Shown here in pieces: positions 7,178-14,311 of a stretch of DNA of 35,414 bases. Position numbers and translations under genes: made by a program. The stretch is taken from NCBI GenBank assembly GCA_945828315.1, contig CALZQA010000021.1, positions 1 to 35,414 of the forward strand, written 5' to 3'. The notes beneath the pieces are model-generated. The model had not been told where the DNA came from. It was given only the letters and a program-made list of their open reading frames with translations, and searched no databases. Origin of the DNA: an uncultured bacterium. GTDB lineage: Bacteria > Bacillota > Clostridia > Lachnospirales > Lachnospiraceae. Position 1 is the stretch's first letter. Each line of letters begins with the position of its first letter.

Positions 7178-8434
7178 TTAAGGGAAAATACCCTTAATTT
7201 CTTCTGTGTGGATCAAACGCTTTAATGCGATAATATATGCCGCCATGCGGAGTGTGCAGTCGCTTCTTTTACTTTCTTCGATGATCTCCTTAAATGCTTT
7301 TGTAAGGATGGTCTCCAGCATTTCATTAACCTGAGGTTTTTCCCAGGCAATTTCCTGTATATTTTGTACCCACTCAAAGTAGGAGACGATCACACCGCCG
7401 CTGTTGGCAAAAATATCCGGAACGAGCTTGATGCCTCTCTCCTGTAAGATCTTGTCTGCATCTACTGTAGTAGGACCATTTGCGCCCTCGACGATATAGC
7501 TGCATTTTACCTGTTTGGCAATATCCGCTGTAATCTGATTTTCCAATGCTGCCGGGATCAGAACATCGCAGTCGCATAGAAGCAGTTCTTCGTTTGTCAT
7601 ATGAATGACACCCTCGGCATTGTAATCGGTAAGTTTTCCGCCATTTTCCACATAAGCTGTTACCTGATCCGCATTCAGACCTGATTCACAGTAGATCGCA
7701 CCGTATACATCGCTGATCGCGACGACGATGGCCCCTCTGTGTGCCAGGATCCGGGCTGTGTTTCCGCCGACATTACCGCATCCTTGAATAGCAACCCTCG
7801 TGTCCTTTAATTCTTTTCCGTCTTCGGCCAGCAGCAGCTTGGTGCTGATAACGATACCCCGGCCGGTAGCGGAAGGTCTTCCCTTGGAACCACCCAGTTC
7901 CAGGGGTTTTCCTGTAACGACACCCGGACACGGCTTTCCGTGCAGCTGGCTATAGGTATCTAAAAGCCAGGTCATGATCTGGGCATTCGTATTGACATCC
8001 GGTGCCGGAATGTCTCTGTCTGCACCGATAATGGGCTCTATTGCATAGGTGTATCTTCTGGTCAATGCGCATAACTCTCTTTTTGATAGTGTAGACGGGT
8101 CAACCTTGATGCCGCCTTTAGCGCCGCCGAATGGAATATTCACGACTGCGCATTTCAAAGACATCCATGTGGCTAAAGCCTTTACTTCATTCAATGTTAC
8201 ATTCTGATGATACCGGATACCGCCCTTGAAGGGTCCTCGAATATTGGAATGCTGGACCCTGTAGCCTTCAAATACTTTTACGCTGCCATCATCCATTTCC
8301 ACCGGCAGATAAACCTTTATTTCACGCTGAGGGTTTTTGATGATCTCAAACATGTGCTTATCAATCTTCCCGATCTCCATTGCTTCTTCCATCGCATCAA
8401 CTACATTTTTGTACGGATTGTACTCGCTGCTCAT
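7178..8434 (-). CDS. gdhA: Glutamate dehydrogenase (Glu/Leu/Phe/Val dehydrogenase family)
   Basis: A 418-residue cytoplasmic enzyme that interconverts glutamate with 2-oxoglutarate and ammonia using NAD(P). The substrate domain holds GPFKGGIRYHQNV, K94 (MSLKCAVVNIPFGG) and catalytic K106 in PFGGAKGGI. The Rossmann domain carries GCGNVGG and ends with VEGANGPTT and FANSGGVIVSYFEW. The length is that of the small hexameric class, common for catabolic NAD enzymes, though the cofactor is not proven here. The start at 8434 follows AAAGGAGC. The upstream region has a TATAAT at 8552-8557 overlapped by a 7-bp inverted repeat. It is co-oriented with the Lrp gene. Confidence 0.95.
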   Translation of the reverse strand: MSSEYNPYKNVVDAMEEAMEIGKIDKHMFEIIKNPQREIKVYLPVEMDDGSVKVFEGYRVQHSNIRGPFKGGIRYHQNVTLNEVKALATWMSLKCAVVNIPFGGAKGGIKVDPSTLSKRELCALTRRYTYAIEPIIGADRDIPAPDVNTNAQIMTWLLDTYSQLHGKPCPGVVTGKPLELGGSKGRPSATGRGIVISTKLLLAEDGKELKDTRVAIQGCGNVGGNTARILAHRGAIVVAISDVYGAIYCESGLNADQVTAYVENGGKLTDYNAEGVIHMTNEELLLCDCDVLIPAALENQITADIAKQVKCSYIVEGANGPTTVDADKILQERGIKLVPDIFANSGGVIVSYFEWVQNIQEIAWEKPQVNEMLETILTKAFKEIIEESKRSDCTLRMAAYIIALKRLIHTEEIKGIFP

Positions 8435-8551
8435 CTTATTAGCTCCTTTGTCTGTTACTGGTCAATCATCATCCGGATCTTGTCGACAAAGGCAATTCTA
8501 ATGACTTCTGTTGGGAACGTCAATAAGCCAATTGAAAAACATATTTATTTG

Positions 8552-8576
8552 ATTATATCAAGCGGTTCTGCTTGAT
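8552..8576 (-). promoter_or_regulatory. gdhA promoter -10 with overlapping palindromic operator
   Basis: On the minus strand a perfect TATAAT (plus 8552-8557) is overlapped by the inverted repeat ATCAAGC-N6-GCTTGAT (8557-8576), which fills the spacer region. No good -35 box is present at 17 bases; the nearest TTGCGA lies 21 bases away. A weak -35 with a palindrome in the spacer suggests regulated transcription, perhaps by the Lrp protein encoded downstream. The binding protein is not identified. Confidence 0.5.
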
Positions 8577-8630
8577 TTTCGCAAGTGATTTTCGGATTTG
8601 GTTGATAATATAAAGTGAGAGACGATTAAA

Positions 8631-8664
8631 AACCCCATGCTCTCCATAGTGAAAGCATGGGGTT
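8631..8664 (-). terminator. Terminator of the decayed minus-strand gene
   Basis: A perfect 11-bp stem (8631-8641 with 8654-8664) and 12-nt loop, followed on the minus strand by TTTTTAAT. It lies directly after the stop of the frame ending EEPSSEKNE, as expected for a once-functional minus-strand gene. Confidence 0.75.
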
Positions 8665-8667
8665 GAG

Positions 8668-8880
8668 ATTACTCGTTTTTTTCTGAGGAAGGTTCTTCGT
8701 TGTCAACAACCTTGATGACACCTTTCGTGTGTAGCTGAGTGCCTCGGAAATACCTACCGGGATATAGATCATTAAAATACTGATGGTGGACAGGTTGATC
8801 ACTTCGCCGAACGAAGGGATGCTGTGATAATAGGCCAGCACGATAAAGGGAAGGACTGGAGATGATGTCTTGCATTGTAT
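8668..8880 (-). pseudogene. Decayed membrane-protein fragment
   Basis: On the minus strand, one frame reads LPFIVLAYYHSIPSFGEVINLSTISILMIYIPVGISEAL, a plausible membrane-protein stretch. The adjacent frame continues HTKGVIKVVDNEEPSSEKNE and then stops just before a terminator. Neither frame alone makes a convincing protein, so this looks like the C-terminal remnant of a membrane protein with at least one frameshift. A strong promoter (8971-8999) and a leader hairpin (8919-8959) remain upstream. I do not recognise the family. It could instead be a short protein starting near 8875 (MQDIISS), but the hydrophobic part is then out of frame. Confidence 0.45.
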
Positions 8881-8918
8881 AGCAATAACTGTTACCTCTC
8901 TTTTCTTAATTGTAAGAT

Positions 8919-8959
8919 TATAAAAAGGAAAGGCGCCTTTCACTCCGAAAAGCACCTTT
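8919..8959 (-). promoter_or_regulatory. Terminator-like 5' leader hairpin on the minus strand
   Basis: Read on the minus strand, AAAGGTGC (plus 8952-8959) pairs with GCGCCTTT (plus 8929-8936) with one G-U wobble, followed by CCTTTTTATA. The loop holds GAGTGAAAG. It starts within about 10 bases of the predicted transcript start, like the leaders at 2925 and 12472. Confidence 0.5.
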
Positions 8960-8970
8960 ACCTGTTGAAA

Positions 8971-8999
8971 ATCATAGCATCCCGTGAAATATTTGTCAA
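8971..8999 (-). promoter_or_regulatory. Strong promoter for the decayed minus-strand gene
   Basis: On the minus strand there is a perfect TTGACA (plus 8994-8999), a 17-base spacer and TATGAT (plus 8971-8976). It drives transcription through the leader hairpin into the pseudogene. It is arranged back to back with the promoter at 9021-9049. Confidence 0.7.
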
Positions 9000-9020
9000 T
9001 GTTTATGCAGAAATTTAAGA

Positions 9021-9049
9021 TTGCTAAAAATGGCATATGCGTCTACAAT
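9021..9049 (+). promoter_or_regulatory. Promoter of the acetyltransferase gene
   Basis: TTGCTA (9021-9026), a 17-base spacer and TACAAT (9044-9049) lie 70 bases before the acetyltransferase start and divergent from the promoter at 8971-8999. Confidence 0.6.
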
Positions 9050-9118
9050 AGAAAAAGAATGTTGCAAAAGAAAAAGAGCGATACAGTGTTACATAAATAA
9101 GGAGGAATGAGAAGAAAC

Positions 9119-9649
9119 ATGAATATACATCAGGAGTTTTATGAAAAATATGAATTCCGAACCATTCATCCGGATGAGGCGGAAACAGCCACGCAGATCG
9201 AGGCAGCCTGTTTCCCTCCGAATGAGGCGTGTGTGCTGCCGATCATGAAGGAGCGCGTGCGGCTTGCGCCGGATCTTTTCTTAGTCGCAGTAGATAAAAA
9301 GACCGGACAGATGGTGGGATTTATCAACAGTATCGCCACGGATGAAAGGACCCTGCGGGATGAGTTCTTTACGGAGCCGACGCTTCATGATCCGTATGGG
9401 AAAAATGTGATGATCTTAAGCGTTGCGGTCCTTCCGGAGTACAGAAATCAGGGACTTGCCAGGGAAATGATGCAGATCTATCTGAGCAGAGAAGCCGACA
9501 GAAAACGGCAGCTGATCGTCCTGACCTGTCTGGAGGGGAAAGTGAAGATGTATGAAAAATTCGGTTTTCGGGATTGCGGGGAATCCGGCTCTGAATGGGG
9601 CGGTGAACAGTGGCATGAGATGGTGTGTGAGCTGAATGAAAAAAATTAA
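9119..9649 (+). CDS. GNAT family N-acetyltransferase
   Basis: A 176-residue acetyl-CoA-dependent N-acetyltransferase. The GNAT core shows ACFPPNEACVLPIMKERVRLAPDLFLVA (beta2 region), then motif A: VMILSVAVLPEYRNQGLAREMMQIYL, with the acetyl-CoA-binding pyrophosphate loop EYRNQGLA. Motif B is KVKMYEKFGFRDCG. The 'ACFPPNEA' segment and the layout resemble arylalkylamine-type members, so a small amine is a possible acceptor, but it is not known. GGAGG is at 9101-9105. The ATG at 9107 is too close to it, so 9119 is preferred although 13 bases away. The next gene follows after 12 bases. Confidence 0.85.
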   Translation: MNIHQEFYEKYEFRTIHPDEAETATQIEAACFPPNEACVLPIMKERVRLAPDLFLVAVDKKTGQMVGFINSIATDERTLRDEFFTEPTLHDPYGKNVMILSVAVLPEYRNQGLAREMMQIYLSREADRKRQLIVLTCLEGKVKMYEKFGFRDCGESGSEWGGEQWHEMVCELNEKN

Positions 9650-9661
9650 AGGAGAAAAAGA

Positions 9662-10516
9662 ATGAAACGGATTGCAGTAACTTATGATAACGGACAGGTG
9701 TTCCAGCATTTTGGACACACGGAGATGTTTAAGATCTACGAGGTTGAAGAGGGCAAGGTAATAAACAGTGAGGTGATCCAGGCAAACGGCGTTGGACACG
9801 GAGCACTGGCAGGACTTTTATCAGACAACACGATCGATGTACTGATCTGCGGAGGCATCGGCGGAGGAGCCATGGCTGCATTAGAGGAGGCTGGTATTGA
9901 GGTGTGCGCCGGGGCAGAAGGTGATACCGATGCAGTGGTAGAAGCATATTTGAAAGGGGAACTGACATCGACCGGAGTAAATTGTGACCACCACGGAGAG
10001 GGACATACTTGCGGAGATCATGGCGAAGGTCATTCCTGCGGTGGGGGCGGATGTCATGGCGGATGTGGTTCCTCGAAACCTGCGTTTGAAGGGCGCAATG
10101 TGGGAAAAACAGTACGAGCACATTACAGAGGCACATTTAATGACGGCGAGCAGTTTGACTCTTCCTATGACCGTGGTGAACCGCTGGAATTTGTTTGCGG
10201 AGCCGGAATGATGATCCTGGGCTTTGACAAGGCTGTTGCAGATATGGAAGTAGGGCAGATCGTAGATGTGCATCTGATGCCGGAGGAGGCATACGGACAG
10301 CCGAACCCGGAAGCGATCATTTCTGCACCGATTGCAGAGGTGCCGGGTGCAGAGGATCTGAGTGTAGGGCAGCAGGTTTACCTGACCAGCGACTACGGAC
10401 AGCCGATCCCTGTGAAGGTGACTGCAAAGGATGATACCATGATCACCTTTGATGCAAACCACGAGATGGCCGGCAAGGAGTTAAACTTCCGGATCGAGCT
10501 GGTGGAAGTGCTGTAA
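9662..10516 (+). CDS. NifX-like domain / Cys-His linker / SlyD-type FKBP prolyl isomerase fusion
   Basis: A 284-residue cytoplasmic protein in three parts. Residues 1-103 form a dinitrogenase iron-molybdenum cofactor domain (IAVTYDNGQVFQHFGHTEMFKIYEV ... ICGGIGGGAMAALEEAGIEV), which in relatives binds Fe-Mo or Fe-S clusters. Residues 108-135 form a metal-binding linker rich in His and Cys (C108, C117, C126, C131, C135; six His). Residues 147-284 form an FKBP domain of SlyD type: the FDSSYDRGEPLEF loop, the AYGQPNPEA flap insert, and FDANHEMAGKELNF. SlyD of E. coli also joins prolyl isomerase activity with a Cys/His metal tail used in nickel delivery, so this looks like a metal or cluster chaperone. 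GGAG precedes the start. Confidence 0.88.
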   Translation: MKRIAVTYDNGQVFQHFGHTEMFKIYEVEEGKVINSEVIQANGVGHGALAGLLSDNTIDVLICGGIGGGAMAALEEAGIEVCAGAEGDTDAVVEAYLKGELTSTGVNCDHHGEGHTCGDHGEGHSCGGGGCHGGCGSSKPAFEGRNVGKTVRAHYRGTFNDGEQFDSSYDRGEPLEFVCGAGMMILGFDKAVADMEVGQIVDVHLMPEEAYGQPNPEAIISAPIAEVPGAEDLSVGQQVYLTSDYGQPIPVKVTAKDDTMITFDANHEMAGKELNFRIELVEVL

Positions 10517-10517
10517 G

Positions 10518-10574
10518 ATGAAGATTATTTTATCACCGGCAAAGAAAATGAATACGGATACAGAGGAGGAATGA
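10518..10574 (+). pseudogene. yaaA: Remnant of the 5' end of yaaA (peroxide stress protein)
   Basis: An 18-codon frame reads MKIILSPAKKMNTDTEEE and then stops. MKI-I-SPAKKM..DT is the N-terminus of the YaaA family of peroxide-stress DNA-binding proteins, which are normally about 250 residues. The rest of the gene is absent, so it looks like a deletion that joined the first 15 or so codons to the next gene. The stop TGA overlaps the ATG at 10571, so it could still couple translation to the small gene that follows. Identification rests on this short N-terminal match. Confidence 0.55.
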
Positions 10575-10579
10575 CATTC

Positions 10580-10756
10580 ATGGAAACATGGTATTATGAG
10601 GTGGCCAGTATCGATGGCGACTATGCGCATCTGCGGCGGACGGACATGGAGACGGACGACTTAAAGCTTGTGGCGCGGGCGTTGCTTCCGCCGGAGATCA
10701 TGGAGGGGAGTAAACTGAAATATGAGCTGATGCAATATGAATTATTAAACGAGTAG
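10580..10756 (+). CDS. Small conserved-looking protein of unknown function
   Basis: A 58-residue acidic protein (METWYYEVASIDGDYAHLRRTDMETDDLKLVARALLPPEIMEGSKLKYELMQYELL). No signal peptide, membrane span or cysteine is present. The alternation of beta-like (WYYEVASIDGDYAHLRRT) and closing strands (GSKLKYELMQYELL) suggests a compact beta-barrel resembling small DUFs of Lachnospiraceae. I do not recognise a function. GGAGGA (10565-10570) suits the ATG at 10580; the in-frame ATG at 10571 abuts that site but overlaps the stop of the yaaA remnant, so coupling from there is possible. The dipeptidase gene begins 97 bases downstream. Confidence 0.7.
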   Translation: METWYYEVASIDGDYAHLRRTDMETDDLKLVARALLPPEIMEGSKLKYELMQYELLNE

Positions 10757-10853
10757 TGTAATATGATGATGTAAGTGCTACACTGTGCCTATCCCGTTTG
10801 AGAAAGCGAACGGCGGGTTGCATAGACAGAAAATGACGAAGGAGATGTTTAAA

Positions 10854-12338
10854 ATGGCTTGTACTACAATACTTGTTGGAAAAAAAGCAACCTATGATGG
10901 CTCTACGATGATCGCCAGAAATGACGATTCGGGTGCCGGACATTTTACACCGAAGAAATTCGTTGTTATTCATCCGCAGGAGCAGAAGAAGGTCTATAAG
11001 ACCGTACTCTCGCATCTGGAGATCACACTGCCGGATGACCCGATGCGCTATACCGCGATGCCGAATGCAGTGGAAGGAAAGGGCATCTGGGCGGCCAGTG
11101 GTGTGAATGAGGCACAGGTGGCGATGACAGCGACAGAGACACTTACCTCCAATCCCCGGGTGCTGGGTGCGGATCCGCTTGTGGAATATCAGCCGGCAGA
11201 GGATGGCAGAGAAGAGATCCCCGGGGGAATCGGGGAAGAGGATATCGTATATCTGGTCCTGCCCTATATTCACAGCGCGCGTGAAGGCGTAATGCGTCTG
11301 GGAAGTCTGCTGGAACAGTACGGAACCTATGAGATGAACGGAATCGCTTTCCAGGATGCGGATGAGATCTGGTGGCTGGAGACGATCGGAGGACACCATT
11401 GGATCGCCAGACGCGTGCCGGATGATGTGTATGTGGTCATGCCAAATCAGCTTGGGCTGGACCGGTTTGATCTGGAGGATGCACTTCATGGTCAGAAGGA
11501 GTACATGTGCTCACCGGATATGCGGGAATTTATCGAAAAAAATCACCTGGATCTGTCGCTGGATGGCAGATTGAATCCCCGCGACGCCTTTGGAAGTCAT
11601 GATGACGCGGATCATGTATACAATACGCCCCGGGCGTGGTTTATCGAGCGTAGTCTGAATCCCCATACAAAGGTATGGGATGGCCCGAATGCCGATTACC
11701 GTCCGGAGGCAGATGACATTCCCTGGTGCATGGTGCCGGAGAAGAAGATCACGGTGGAGGACGTCAAGTATGCGCTGTCCACACACTATCAGGGAACGCC
11801 CTACGATCCCTATGGCAGTTACGGAGATACTTCCCTGCGTGGTACATATCGTCCGGTGGGGATCAACCGGAATGATTTTGTTGCAGTGATCCAGATGCGT
11901 CCGGGTTATGCGCAGGACAATGCGATCATCGAGTGGATTGCCTATGGTTCCAATGTATTTAACGCACTGGTGCCCTTTTATGCAGATATCGATGAAACAC
12001 CGGAATACCTTTCCAATACCACCGGAGAGGTTTCCACGGATAATTTTTACTGGTCAAGCCGGCTGATCGGGGCGATGGCAGATGCATCCTACCGCAGTTC
12101 CATCTTTCACATCGAGCGCTATCAGGAGCATGTCATGTCCAAGGGTTATGCGCTGATCGCGCGCTATGATGAACTTCTTGAGAAAGAACCGGAAGAAGAA
12201 AAACGGAGGGCATTGCGAGAGGAAGCGAACCGGGAGATTGCGAAAATGCTCAAAAAAGAGACGCAGTCGACGCTGGATCTGGTACTGTTCGAGTTGAGCA
12301 GCCGAATGAAGAACGCGTTTGCGAGATCTGATGCATAG
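10854..12338 (+). CDS. pepD: Dipeptidase, peptidase family C69 (PepD type)
   Basis: A 494-residue N-terminal-nucleophile hydrolase that cleaves dipeptides in the cytoplasm. The chain begins MACTTILVGKKATYDGSTMIARNDDSG, in which Cys3 is the expected nucleophile exposed after processing; the NDDSG loop and GVNEAQVAMTATET are family motifs. The active-site strand DEIWWLETIGGHHWIARRVPDD is intact, and the C-terminal helix bundle is complete. AGGAG (10840-10844) lies 9 bases before the ATG; the longer frame from 10785 bypasses it and is not favoured. It sits 200 bases upstream of the oppABCDF operon, which would feed it peptides. No signal peptide is seen, consistent with intracellular action. Confidence 0.93.
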   Translation: MACTTILVGKKATYDGSTMIARNDDSGAGHFTPKKFVVIHPQEQKKVYKTVLSHLEITLPDDPMRYTAMPNAVEGKGIWAASGVNEAQVAMTATETLTSNPRVLGADPLVEYQPAEDGREEIPGGIGEEDIVYLVLPYIHSAREGVMRLGSLLEQYGTYEMNGIAFQDADEIWWLETIGGHHWIARRVPDDVYVVMPNQLGLDRFDLEDALHGQKEYMCSPDMREFIEKNHLDLSLDGRLNPRDAFGSHDDADHVYNTPRAWFIERSLNPHTKVWDGPNADYRPEADDIPWCMVPEKKITVEDVKYALSTHYQGTPYDPYGSYGDTSLRGTYRPVGINRNDFVAVIQMRPGYAQDNAIIEWIAYGSNVFNALVPFYADIDETPEYLSNTTGEVSTDNFYWSSRLIGAMADASYRSSIFHIERYQEHVMSKGYALIARYDELLEKEPEEEKRRALREEANREIAKMLKKETQSTLDLVLFELSSRMKNAFARSDA

Positions 12339-12435
12339 ACATGACAATCTTAGACAGAAATCATGCGAAGTTGTTATGGATATGTTCCAAAATGCTTAAT
12401 TTTTTTAGGAATTTGTAAAAAAACAGTAGTTACTC

Positions 12436-12464
12436 TTGAAATTCAAAATACAGAGTGCTATATT
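12436..12464 (+). promoter_or_regulatory. Promoter of the oppABCDF operon
   Basis: TTGAAA (12436-12441), a 17-base spacer and TATATT (12459-12464). The predicted start, near 12471, coincides with the first base pairs of the leader hairpin. Confidence 0.65.
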
Positions 12465-12471
12465 GATGACC

Positions 12472-12524
12472 AACGCGAGGGGGCGTTCCATAGAGTGGAG
12501 CGCCTCTTCGCGTTAGTTTTTTTT
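12472..12524 (+). promoter_or_regulatory. oppA leader: strong terminator-like hairpin before the first gene
   Basis: A 14-bp stem (12472-12485 with 12501-12514, two G-U wobbles), a 15-nt loop containing AGAGTGGAG, and eight T residues (12517-12524). By form it is an intrinsic terminator, yet it lies between the promoter and the ribosome binding site AGGAGG of oppA. Either it attenuates the operon, or it caps and protects the 5' end of the mRNA. No competing antiterminator arm is obvious upstream. Confidence 0.65.
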
Positions 12525-12538
12525 AGGAGGCAAATATT

Positions 12539-14239
12539 ATGAAAAGAAAGAAAATGACATTGGCAATCCTCCTGGCCTGTTCCATGATGGCAGGTCTTGT
12601 GGGATGTGGCGGTTCTGATACGGCAGAAGCGCCCGCAGACGCATCCGGTACGGAAGAAGCATCTGCGGAAGGAGCAGAAGGCGTAAGCGGAGAGGACTTA
12701 AAGGTGATGATCGAGACACCGGTAGAATCCATTGATCCGCAGATCGGACAGGATGGTACCTCTTTTGAGGTGATCGCGGACTTTACAGATGGTCTGATGC
12801 AGATGGATGCAGACGGACAGGCTGTTCCGGCGATCGCAGAGTCTTATGAAGTATCAGACGATGGTCTTACTTATACATTCCATCTTCGCGAGGACGCAAA
12901 GTGGAGCAACGGAACACAGGTTACTGCCGCAGACTTCGTGTTTGGCTGGCAGAGAGCTGTTGACCCGAATAATGCAAGTGAGTATTCTTACATGCTCAGT
13001 GATATCGGTCAGGTAAAAAATGCTGCTGAGATCATTGCAGGTGAGAAAGATAAGAGTGAACTTGGCGTGACAGCAGTCGATGACACGACACTTCAGGTTG
13101 AATTGAATGTTCCTGTCAGCTATTTCCTCTCACTGATGTATTTCCCGACCTATTATCCGGTCAACGAAGAGTTTTATAACAGCTGTGGCGATACATTTGC
13201 AACCAGCCCGGAGACGACGCTTGCCAACGGTGCGTTTGTATTAGACAGCTATGAGCCGGCAGCAACCTCAATTCATCTGAGCAAAAACCCGGATTACTAC
13301 GATGCGGACAAGGTTCAGCTCGCAGGTCTGAGCTATCAGGTGATTCAGGATTCACAGCAGGCGCTGATGAGCTATCAGGCCGGTGATCTTGATACGACCC
13401 TCATTAATGGTGAGCAGGTAGATCAGGTAAAGGATGATCCTGAATTCTTATCCATCGGTGCAGGTTATATGTGGTATTTATCTCCCAATGTACGCGACGT
13501 ACCGGAGCTTGCCAACTTAAATATCCGCAAGGCAATGACAATGGCGATCGATCGTGAGGCGATCACAAACGATGTCTTAAAGGATGGTTCTACACCTACC
13601 TATACAGCAGTTCCGCCGCAGTTTGCAGCCGGCCCTGACGGATCTGATTTCTCTGAGGATCAGACAAAATTCTCCGATGTATGTACCTATGACACAGCAA
13701 AGGCTGTAGAGTACTGGGAGAAGGGCTTAGAGGAGCTTGGAGTTTCCGAGATTACACTGGACATGGTTTTGGATGCGGATGATGCACCGCAGAAGGTTGC
13801 ACAGGTATTGAAGGAGCAGTGGGAGACCACCCTTCCGGGACTGACATTAAACCTTGTTGTCGAGCCGAAGAAGCAGAGATTACAGGATATGCAGGAAGGC
13901 AACTTCCAGATCGGTCTGACCCGTTGGGGACCTGACTACGCAGATCCCATGACATACCTTGGTATGTGGGTAACCGATAACTCTAACAACTATGGTTTCT
14001 GGAGCAATGCTGATTACGATGCGATCATCGCAGAGTGCACTACCGGTGATCTGTGTACCGATCCGGAAGGACGCTGGGCAAAACTGTATGAGGCTGAGCA
14101 GATCGTGATGGATGAGGCAGTCATCTTCCCGCTGTACACACAGTGCAACGCAGAGATGCTTTCCTCAAAGGTAACAGGTGTTGAGTATCATCCGGTTGCC
14201 TTGAACCGAGTTTATAAAAATGCTGTAAAAGCTGAGTAA
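12539..14239 (+). CDS. oppA: Oligopeptide ABC transporter substrate-binding lipoprotein
   Basis: A 566-residue family 5 binding protein (SBP_bac_5) attached to the outer membrane face by lipidated Cys23 (signal MKRKKMTLAILLACSMMAGLVGCGG). After an acidic linker (24-50) come the typical segments: ETPVESIDPQIGQDGTSFEV, LTYTFHLREDAKWSNGTQVTAADFVFGWQRAVDP, NLNIRKAMTMAIDREAI and the C-terminal FPLYTQCNAEML. The KWSNGTQVTAADFVF motif is the family signature. It captures short peptides for OppBCDF. It is preceded by its own promoter and hairpin leader, with AGGAGG 7 bases before the ATG. A hairpin at 14249-14287 separates it from oppB and probably favours higher lipoprotein output. Confidence 0.95.
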   Translation: MKRKKMTLAILLACSMMAGLVGCGGSDTAEAPADASGTEEASAEGAEGVSGEDLKVMIETPVESIDPQIGQDGTSFEVIADFTDGLMQMDADGQAVPAIAESYEVSDDGLTYTFHLREDAKWSNGTQVTAADFVFGWQRAVDPNNASEYSYMLSDIGQVKNAAEIIAGEKDKSELGVTAVDDTTLQVELNVPVSYFLSLMYFPTYYPVNEEFYNSCGDTFATSPETTLANGAFVLDSYEPAATSIHLSKNPDYYDADKVQLAGLSYQVIQDSQQALMSYQAGDLDTTLINGEQVDQVKDDPEFLSIGAGYMWYLSPNVRDVPELANLNIRKAMTMAIDREAITNDVLKDGSTPTYTAVPPQFAAGPDGSDFSEDQTKFSDVCTYDTAKAVEYWEKGLEELGVSEITLDMVLDADDAPQKVAQVLKEQWETTLPGLTLNLVVEPKKQRLQDMQEGNFQIGLTRWGPDYADPMTYLGMWVTDNSNNYGFWSNADYDAIIAECTTGDLCTDPEGRWAKLYEAEQIVMDEAVIFPLYTQCNAEMLSSKVTGVEYHPVALNRVYKNAVKAE

Positions 14240-14248
14240 TTTTGGTGG

Positions 14249-14287
14249 AAAAGCCGCACTGAAGGGACTTGCTTTGGTGCGGCTTTT
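14249..14287 (+). promoter_or_regulatory. Stem-loop between oppA and oppB
   Basis: A perfect 11-bp stem (14249-14259 with 14277-14287) and 17-nt loop; the 3' arm ends in TTTT, followed by GAAATTG. It probably acts as a partial terminator or mRNA stabiliser that sets the oppA:oppB ratio. Confidence 0.6.
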
Positions 14288-14311
14288 GAAATTGACGCAG
14301 GAGGGGAAAAG

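Noticed and set aside
8626-9036. A 136-codon minus-strand frame read as an intact gene
   Set aside because: Its first 60 codons run through the promoter and leader hairpin of the same strand, and its end runs through the terminator; only a middle stretch looks like protein. Treated as a decayed fragment.
9881-10462. Minus-strand frame of 193 codons opposite the NifX-FKBP gene
   Set aside because: Antisense shadow of a well-supported protein with clear domains; no ribosome binding site.
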